Source: Kwoniella bestiolae CBS 10118 | Taxonomy: Eukaryota; Basidiomycota; Tremellomycetes; Tremellales; Cryptococcaceae | DNA: 64,000 nucleotides | Direction of reading: 5' to 3' | Assembly: GCF_000512585.2 (NCBI RefSeq) | Contig: NC_089241.1 | Location: 2,604,001 to 2,668,000 of the forward strand | Program-made: the position numbers and the translations under genes | Shown: positions 56,363 to 64,000 of the stretch, one piece after another | How positions within the stretch are numbered: the first letter of the stretch is position 1 | Layout of the letters: each line of letters begins with the position of its first letter | Notes under the pieces: model-generated | Told to the model about the DNA's origin: nothing | Database searches by the model: none | The model's input: the letters and a program-made list of their open reading frames with translations, nothing else

Positions 56363-58369
56363 TCAAACCTCTGCGTGTGTAACCTCGGATCGCTTGGGAT
56401 TCCCATCACCTGATTCTGACAACTGTCGCTTCTCCTTGAGGCGCTGGCTCGTGGCGGCTTGGCCAGCCCGAAGCTGCTCCGATTTACGAACACCAAAGTC
56501 CTCCTTGAACAGCTTGGCTATTTCGTCGACCGATATGCCCTCTGTTATCGTGATCAGCAGAGCTATCGTTCAGACGTGAGACCACTCACTCGATTCAGGA
56601 TAGCAGAAGTACGCAAAGATATAACCGATGACGGAGAACCCAAGGTAAAGACAGAAAGTACCGGTGGGAGTGATTGTTTCCAGCTGGGAGAGGTAAGAGA
56701 CAGAGACGACCAGGTTCGCGACCCATACCGATACGGTGGAAATCCCAGAACCGGACCCTCTGATCTCCAGAGCGAGAAACTCGGATTGATACCAGCCGAG
56801 AAAACTGTAACTCATCCCGTAACCGATGACGAACAGGACGATACCTCCGACGAGGAGACCTGCGAGAGTCTTGGAATATTGGTAGTCTGTGACGAGGAGG
56901 TGTTCGGTGTCGGCGGTCATATCTGCGAGGGAGTTTTAGCTGAATGTATGTTCCAGACGAGTCGCAACTTACACCACGCTGCGACAGCAGCCCAAACAAG
57001 TCCAGCCATCATGATCGGGGCAAAGACGAGAAGTAACCTTCGCCTCCCAACCTTATCCACGACGGACATTCCAATGAACTGAAGGGGTGATTAGCAAGAT
57101 CATCGCGCGTAGAGGATCATACTCACCACCATGAGCGCATTGATCCCAGAGGGAATGAGTCCCGCCGCGGCTGGATTCGAGAACCCAAGGAGTCCAAAAG
57201 GGTACCAGAGTAGTACAGAAAGGTATTGAACCCAGTGAGCTGGGAGAAGATCTGGAGCCCACTGACCGCGATTATGGCTCGTCGGTACGGCTTGTGAGTC
57301 CAAAGTCTTTTTGCCCTCTCCACCAACGTGAGCTCCCTCTGCATGGATGTGGTGGCCTCGACATAAGTTCTGGCGACACTGAGCTTGAGGTCTAAGATCT
57401 CGGGAGTTGCTTTGACATAGATCTGAGAGAGGATAGCCGCCGCCTCGTCGTCTTTGCCGCGAAGTAGCAGAACTCGAGGTGATTCGGGTAAGTAGTGCAT
57501 CAGAGAAAGCTGAATCATCGAGGGGACCACTCCCAAGGCGAAAAGGATACGCCAGCCGTGGCGAGTGTTCTGGACTCCAGCACCGACAGCGCTTGAAACG
57601 ACTTGACCAAAGGGGATGAAAAAAGCACTGGATGTCAGCTTAGCTTACTTTTGGAAAGACTTACTTTACACCAATGCATCGACCTCGTACAGCTGTGGGA
57701 GCGAGTTCGGTAATACTGCGGTCGTAGGTCAGTGCCATACATATACCACATTGCGTCAAACCCACTACATCGGCGCTATCATCGCCGCTCCACCGACTCC
57801 AACTCCTAGAACCAAGCGACCAACGATGATTTGAGCCAGCGAATAGCTCGATGCGATGAGCACGGCTCCGAGAGTGAAACTGTGACACGTCAGTGTAGCC
57901 CTATATATATAGTTAGCCAACCTACAAGATATCTGCGATGAATAAGGACCACTTTCGTCCGAGCCTGTCGGCGAGAGGTCCAAGGATACCAGCGCCAAAG
58001 ATCGCTCCGATGGTTGTACCAGCGGTGATTATTTCTTGTTCCGAGGAGGTGAGCTCCTTGCCCAGATCAGTGCCTATCAGGGGCAACGCACTGCCAACGA
58101 CACCTGTATCATAGCCGAATAAGAACCCAGCGAGAGCAGCAACCAGGATGAGGAAAACAAGGTAAGGGGTGATTTTGTCTTCTCCTTCGGCTTTGACCAG
58201 AGACTCGTCCTGGAAGCTGTGTAAGCAGGAACTCTGTCCCAATGGGTGGTATACTCACTGCGATGTCTGGCTGGGGATTGTTCCTCCATTCGACATGCTC
58301 AACTTCGGGGCCTTTCCTCCAGTTAGGATGATCGTCAGTGGGTGCGTTTTGGTTGAATCGAGACGGCAT
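56363..58369 (-). CDS. MFS sugar/inositol transporter (Itr-like), second of two
   Basis: About 560 aa, multi-exon. The core starts GFLFGYDTGVVGSALPLIG, then GPLADRLGRKWSLF, ITELAPTAVRGRCIG, LPESPRVLLLRG, FSQLTGFNTFLYY and SEFLALEIRGSG. The last membrane segment is followed by PESKGISVDEIAKLFKEDFGV. It is a distant relative of the transporter at 48-50 kb, not a recent tandem copy, because the motif details differ. The N-terminus (MPSRFNQNAPTDD) is polar with a likely cytosolic position. Substrate: cyclitol or a similar polyol is the best guess from family. Confidence 0.88.
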
Positions 58370-58930
58370 GTTTTCGCTTGTGAGAAAAGATCAAACATGA
58401 AAAACTCTTGTCACCACATTTTGCGGTTCTCAACTCCCCTGGGTAGCTCCTTGGGTCTCCTCGTGGGGACCAATAACAATCGAAAAACTTCTCGAACCGA
58501 GACATGCCGACGGCACAGCCAAGATAATGACGCGGTGGCGGCGGTTTGGGTAGGTCAAGAGTGAAGCGGATATCGGAAGCGGAGTTAGTGGAATGGATTA
58601 TGGGTTCGACATTGCGCTAGGGTTAGGTGAAGACCACGAGCACATCAGGCTGGATGCCATCGTTCCATTTCAATCCCTTATCATGTAAGCGCCTACCGCT
58701 TTGCTCCAATTTCGCATCTGCTGTGAGCAATATGCAACGCCATAAAGTTTGAATATGGCCTTCGGCTATAATGCGAAGTTAGTACCCCGCAATTCGGACC
58801 GAATTTGTTTGGTTCACATGACCATCTGAATTTCTGCGATTGGGTGTGAAGATGTTTCATCGTTGCATGTTCTACTATACTATACGAATCATCACAATCA
58901 TATCTTTGTAGCAATCCACCACACTTCACC
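58370..58930. promoter_or_regulatory. Divergent promoter, transporter / TfdA-type dioxygenase
   Basis: This is 561 bp between head-to-head starts. No ORF or clear binding site is seen. The arrangement again pairs an importer with an oxygenase. Confidence 0.4.
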
Positions 58931-60098
58931 ATGGCAGCCGCTATAGTACAGACCGCATCGTCAATCCCAGCCATCCACCATGAACCTATCCCAGAATCTC
59001 TGGTGCAGTACCATCCTCTTCACCCCACGTTTGGAGCGGAAGCCATCGCAGATTTCTCGTCAATCACCCCGGAGCTAGTCGAGGAAATCAAAGCAGGACT
59101 CGCAAAAGTGAGTTGGATCTCTTGAGGCTAAGCTGATAGGTCAGTACGGCGTGCTCGTCTTTCGGAAGACCGGCCTTAACGATGCTAGGCATGTGGAGAT
59201 GTCCCATCTGTTTGGAGATTTAGATGATATCGCGCCGTTCGTGGGCGGATTGGGACAGAAGAACCGGTTGAGCAGTGACTAGTGAGTGTTTGATCATTAA
59301 TTCTCTTGCTGATATGATATAGCCTTTTCGACGTCGGCAACGTCAACCCCGATGGTACCGTCATGCAGCCCGGAGGCATGCGAGATCTTCTCCTTCGATG
59401 CAACTACCACTTCCATGCGGATTCAGCCTTCAACCCTAGGCGGGCAGGCATCTCCCTGCTGTTGGCACATGAGCTACCACCTGCTGGGCTCGGCGGAGAC
59501 ACCGAATTCGCTGATACACGCACTGCCTACGAAGCGTTGCCCTCGGAGAGGAAGGAACAGATCAAAGATTGGGTGGTATGCAATAGCCAGCTCAACTGTA
59601 GGAGGAACGCGAACATCGATGAGAATGGAAAGCTAAACCCGTTGCTCGATACGGACGAGGTGAGTGGCTTCGTTTGAGCTGAGCTCACGTGCAGTTCGAT
59701 CCCATGAAGCACCGCTTCGGCAAGCATAAGTTGGTACAGACCCACGAGCCATCCGGTCGGACAAACCTCTACATCGCCGCTCACGCTCACCACGTCGAGG
59801 GAATGCCTATCGAGGAAGGCCAGAGAGAGTTGCACGAGCTGCTCACCCACGCCGGAAGTCCTGAGTTCACGACAAAGGTGCAGTGGAAGAATATCGGTGA
59901 TCTAGGTGAGTTCGACGCACACGACATGGCTGACACTCAGTCATATGGGACAACACCTGTACCCTACACCGTTCGGTCCCAGGCAGCTACGCGGGGAAGT
60001 ACAAGCGAGATCTTAGGCGAACTACCGTGCACGACTCGAGTATTCACGCATGGGGTTTGAATGGAGAAGGTGCGACGTGGAGATCAGGACTGGATTAA
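58931..60098 (+). CDS. Fe(II)/2-oxoglutarate-dependent dioxygenase, TfdA/TauD family
   Basis: About 330 aa in several exons. The iron facial triad is visible: HxD in NYHFHADSAF, and the distal histidine in DNTCTLHRSVPG. The arginine in KRDLRRTTVHD would bind 2-oxoglutarate. Other family blocks are YGVLVFRKTGL near residue 60, GGDTEFADTRTAYEAL and LYIAAHAHHVEGM. TfdA-type enzymes hydroxylate and cleave ether bonds (as in 2,4-dichlorophenoxyacetate) or sulfonates; fungal relatives have mostly unknown substrates. There is no signal peptide. It starts at the first ATG (AACCATGG-like context, CACCATGGC), and the gene ends at TAA 60096. It pairs with the divergent transporter. Confidence 0.92.
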
Positions 60099-60803
60099 GA
60101 GCCGTCACTTAGTCATTGTGTAGCGTATGTATAGTTGTCGTATTATGGACTACACAATGGGAACCCACAGGAGCGACGCTCGGAGAAGTGATGGCATATC
60201 GCTGGCATGAAATTGAATCCCACCATACATAAATTGAGATCTGATTAATGGGCGTCAAGTGTCGACTTATGTTTCGAACGTCAATGGGCTTTGGTGGGAC
60301 ATGGATTTATGTATGACAAGAGTAGACAATCATGTTAAGATGCTGGTCCCATTTATGTCACGCGAGGGGAGTACTACTACCAGGCAGGCTACAGGATAAC
60401 TAGGACTAGGGACCAGGCCAGGCAAGGACAGGACATGAAACCACTTAGCGTAAACACAAGGGGGTGTACAAAGGGAAGGACGGTGATTCGAACTTGTCGA
60501 CAGGGCTCAGGTACAAGGGCTTGAGCCTGGGGTTTAGCAAATGACTGAGGTCGGGTTGTTGTTACGAGTGGTGATGAGTCAGGACGATGATTCAGCATTT
60601 TGATTCAAGATGCGGTAGTGATCCTCTGTTGAGGTATGTCAAATTTGCATACTTGATCCCGAGTTGGGGAAAACCAGTTTGAAATGGACATGGATTTGCC
60701 ACCCAAACTTTGATAATGAGACCGACTTTCGCCATGTCCGGCTGTATGCATGCGCTGACCGAAAATGGCAACGGAGCAAAGCTAGATGAAGATGCAATAC
60801 AAG
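60099..60803. other. Tail-to-tail intergenic gap
   Basis: These 705 bp lie between convergent genes and hold no supported gene. The spacing and a GGTGATTCGAACTT box (60480-60493) first suggested a tRNA, but no cloverleaf fits. Confidence 0.4.
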
Positions 60804-62692
60804 CTACGTACCCCAGACTTCCAGACCTACGCAGTCGAAGAGACACGCCTTCGCAGATTTTCGAGGTGTGGCTTCCGACAAGATGTCATTGTCGTATGCA
60901 GGTGAGGTGGCAGACGAGTTTTGAGTGAAAGTTGAATCGAGCAACAAGCCATACGTCCCATCACTAGAGATCAAACGAGCTACATCAGCTCGAAAAGGAC
61001 GAGACTGAGTTGGAGCGAAGAGAGGGATGCCTTGGAAGCCAGGTAGAATGGAAATACAGAGAGAGTCACTTACCCCCCACCAAATGATATGAAGCCAGAT
61101 TCACAGAGAGCAAAATACTGATTTTTGCCCGTCCATCGATAGGTACGGATGTTGGATTCGACATCCAGCTTGAAGAGGAATCTGGGATCGGAAGGAAAGT
61201 CAGCGAGGCACTTGCCACATCAACTCAGCTCAAACTCACGACTCTCCCGTCCCATAATATGTGCCTTCTCGCCTCACGATCGACTCATTGATGAAAGCGC
61301 CAAATCTGTTCCCTTGACCATCACGTACCACCAAGATATTACCAGAAGTTCTATGAGTCTGGCCGAACCTCTCGACCAAGCGATACAGCGTAGACAGAGA
61401 AGCACCGTGCTGATCAAGGGAGACTGGTGGGACTATCAGCGCGGATTCAGGCTCGACTACCAGCCCAGAATCAGGATGTTCGGACTCACAAAGTAGAGTC
61501 CAAGCACTAGACAAGCGCTGACGAGGAGGCAGGTGGCCGCGTAGCTGACAAGACATCAACACAGTCTAAGGTGGAAACGAAATCAACTCACCTGATCCGC
61601 GTCTTTGGTAGTCAGAACTGGAGCAGTACTATCACGTCTGCCCGACAGGGTGACATGTCCCCATTCCTCGTCTCTATCATTATAGCGAGGTGAAATACCT
61701 TGACGAGGATCGAACCCTGGCGCGCCAGACGGAGCTCTGTAGCTACCTGCTACTTGTTCCGCAGTGGCGAAGGGGGTTTGATGAGTGATGTCAATTGGAA
61801 TAGGTTCGGGAGATCTCGGTATTGAGGAGCCACGAGCTTCATTTGAGCCTGGGTTTGTAGGAGGAGCGAAGGTCGAGCTAGTGATGGCGGATCGCCATTT
61901 TGACGCTAATTTAGAGGTTGTTGCCAATGTGTCGAGGAGTTTTGAATGATGAGGGGGGCTCCTTGTTATCGTTCGACTAAGATCTGAGCCTTGTGTGGAT
62001 GATGAAGCGTATGACGGGCCAGCAAGCCCAACGCCTGGGTCATGCTCCTGTACCTTGCGCATCTCCCTGGCCGCCCCATCGTCTTTAGCCTGATGAGCTG
62101 GATGAAAGATTATGTCGGCACCAGCGTCTGTGACTATCGGCGGGGAGCTGAGACTGACAGAGAAGTACGGAGATGACATACGTCTAGGAGATCGTAGAGG
62201 GGGAGCATAGTCTGGTGTTATCTCAGTTGGACGGGGCGGTAGAGGTACATGTATTGGGGTTGACGATGTCTTGCTTTGTTCTGGTCGGTAATGAGGTGTC
62301 GACGGTGGGACCTTGGGTATGATCTTGTTACGATGAGGTGTGACATCTTCCCAGATGTCACCCCCAAGTAAATCAACTTCCATGGAAGCTGGTGTGGTGC
62401 TTTGAGAAGGTCCCTGCGAAGAGAGTTTGTGGGTCGAGTCGTGAGCTGGGTCATCGAAAGAACCTAGCAGGTCATCATCGTCAAGCAAAGGAGGTGAATT
62501 GGATGTCGACTGCCGTGTATATTGCTGAGAGGAGAGATGATTGCGAGATGGATGACCTGGATCGATCACATGAGGTGCAGAGTTGAATGACCCAAAGTCG
62601 GAAGAGGAGGAAGGTTGATGGGAATGTGAAGAGGTTGAGGGAGACGCAACCGGGTTGTTGCTGTCATGATCGCTTTTATCGTACATGTTCAT
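60804..62692 (-). CDS. OXR1: TLDc-domain protein, OXR1-like (oxidation resistance)
   Basis: About 540 aa in four or more exons. Residues 1 to about 350 are low-complexity, rich in Ser, Pro and Asp, with acidic motifs such as LLDDDDLLGSFDD. The C-terminal TLDc domain is complete: LPPRQRLSSAWTLLFSLDQHG, LSTLYRLV, FGAFINE, YYGTGESFLF, RWTGKNQYFALCE, ISFGGG, YGLLLDSTF and CLFDCVGLEVWG. TLDc proteins bind and disassemble V-ATPase and protect against oxidative damage. The disordered N-terminus probably carries targeting or regulatory sites. The frame ends at a TAG (60804-60806) one codon after VWG; a further splice there is possible. Confidence 0.92.
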
Positions 62693-63056
62693 TATTGGTT
62701 TCGTAAGAGGTTGTCGTTGGTCATTACAGGATATACGTATGAGTGTGATGAGGATGATAATGATGATGGTGATGATGATGAGATATGCAATGGATCGAAT
62801 GAATGAATGAATGGATGGATGAATGGATGAATGGATGAATGGATGTGTAGATAGATATGTGATGTGTTCATGTGTTCACCTCCACTACTCACTACTGTCT
62901 ATATGACATGCGTAACATTTCTTCACTTGTGCTGACCATTCTTCATCATCTCAATACCAGTCAAGTCATAGAGTTCTCGTCTTGTCATGATCCCCCATCG
63001 TATCTGATTTCATCTCAACTCAAAGCATAGATAGATATACATGACCTTGCATCGCC
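62693..63056. promoter_or_regulatory. Divergent promoter, OXR1-like / BMT2, with microsatellites
   Basis: These 364 bp have a GAT-rich stretch (62745-62784) and a (GAAT/GGAT) tract (62797-62845) between the two start codons. Confidence 0.45.
62797..62845. repeat. GAAT/GGAT tetranucleotide microsatellite
   Basis: Twelve tetranucleotide units, GAAT mixed with GGAT, run without a break. Confidence 0.85.
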
Positions 63057-64000
63057 ATGGGTCCAAAGTCAAGAAGGATCAAAAAATTACCAATCTCCTC
63101 GTTCACACCCGATACCAACGTCCACTCTTCAGCTGCTCAAAGTCTTCCCTCGAGTGACTCAAAGAGTATCAGTCGACATGGCCGTGTACGTTCCGCCAAC
63201 AGACCAGTAGTATCACGCAAGATAACACAGTCCACCATCACCCATTTCCATACCTTGCTCAAGAAGCAATCCAGCTTGAAGCAAAGTCTCGCATCCACCA
63301 TCGAAAACCAGCGCAACGATGAAAGAGTCCAAGCCATTCAGACAGAACTTGACTCGGTTGAGAGAGAGATGACGGCCCTCGGAGGGCTCAATGCATATCA
63401 GATAGCCAGTACTCTTGGGCAATCCAAAGAAAGAGGCGGAGACAGCTCCAAGGTGCTCGTAAGATGGTTGGACGAATTGGGGATCAAACAGGAGATGGTC
63501 GCTCAGAGTAGTAAACTGCGGTGGGTCTTATCTACTGCCCAGCTTCGTCATACAAGCTTGGCTGCTGACTTGGATGCCTGTGAAGTATAGCATGTTGGAA
63601 ATCGGTGCACTGATGCCAGATAACTATGCCAGTTGCTCCAAGTGGATAGACAATCACCCAATCGATCTACACTCGCAGCATCCAGACATACTCGAGCAGG
63701 ACTTCCTGCAACGTCCTCTTCCAGCCCGAGAACAAGATGCGTTTGATGTGGTCAGCTGCAGTCTGGTTCTCAACTTTGTCAGCTCGCCAGCGGATAGAGG
63801 TGAGCTTCAGGTGTCAGCATACGAGTACAAACTGAACAGTGGGAGTTGGCTTAGGCAAAATGCTCTCTCTGATACACAAGCAGCTGAAAGATCTCCCAAA
63901 CTCATTCCTCTTCCTGGTCCTGCCGCTTCCATGCCTTGCCAACTCTCGCTACCTGTCTTTGTCAACATTTCAAGATCTGATGCGTATAATCGGTTTCACG
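63057..64000 (+). CDS. BMT2: 25S rRNA adenine-N1 methyltransferase (BMT2), 5' part
   Basis: The gene runs off the window, so the 3' end is missing. The basic N-terminus and a helical region give ALGGLNAYQIASTLGQSKERGGDSSKVLVRWLDELG, the BMT2 entry signature. An intron with its acceptor at TATAG before 63592 joins KLRMLEIGALMPDNY, the SAM-binding start. The conserved IDLHS, DFLQRPLP, FDVVSCSLVLNFV and LVLPLPCLANSRY follow. The family makes m1A on the large-subunit rRNA in the nucleolus. ATG 63057 sits in a CGCCATGGG context. Confidence 0.92.

Noticed and set aside
60475..60500. B-box-like GGTGATTCGAACTT suggesting a tRNA
   Set aside because: No T-arm stem, acceptor stem or A-box at a workable distance on either strand.

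Overview
The window is 64 kb of a fungal chromosome. Genes are densely packed on both strands and are broken by many short (about 50-80 nt) GT-AG introns. The gene families, the intron-rich structure and the several inositol-type sugar transporters suggest a basidiomycete yeast of the Tremellales (Kwoniella/Cryptococcus relatives). Genus and species are inference. I saw no rRNA, convincing tRNA or CRISPR.

Region 1 (0.2-12.8 kb) is the most interesting. It looks like a compact sugar-catabolism cluster: two paralogous GH172 (DUF2961) glycosidases, a sugar-porter MFS transporter, a Zn2Cys6 transcription factor and a GH32 fructosidase. Neither GH172 protein nor the GH32 protein starts with a signal peptide. 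The simplest model is uptake of an intact fructose-containing oligosaccharide, such as a difructose dianhydride, sucrose or a short fructan, followed by hydrolysis in the cytosol. Local control would come from the factor divergent to the GH32 gene. D-arabinofuranoside substrates are an alternative, because GH172 also contains such enzymes.

Region 2 (13.6-23.3 kb) holds three uncharacterised loci, one of them an open frame cut by a single in-frame TAA. Two housekeeping-type genes follow: a Kes1-like oxysterol-binding protein and an AP-4-epsilon-like adaptin.

Region 3 (23.4-43.9 kb) carries a Zn2Cys6 factor with a histidine tract, a Gfo/Idh/MocA dehydrogenase, a stand-alone ATP-grasp ligase, three transporters (Dal5-type MFS, GABA/choline-type APC, Mtr-type AAAP), a divergent caleosin-like protein and bleomycin hydrolase.

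Region 4 (44.2-60.1 kb) may be a second catabolic neighbourhood. It has a paralogue of the 23-27 kb transcription factor, two inositol-type transporters, an SDR, a flavin monooxygenase with an NTF2-like N-terminal domain, and a TfdA-type Fe(II)/2-oxoglutarate dioxygenase. The members fit an import-then-oxidise pathway, but their substrate cannot be read from sequence.

Region 5 (60.8-64 kb) has an OXR1-type TLDc protein and the start of BMT2, a 25S rRNA methyltransferase cut by the window edge. Exon boundaries were worked out by hand from frame, splice consensus and family motifs; those spelled out in the entries are the best supported.
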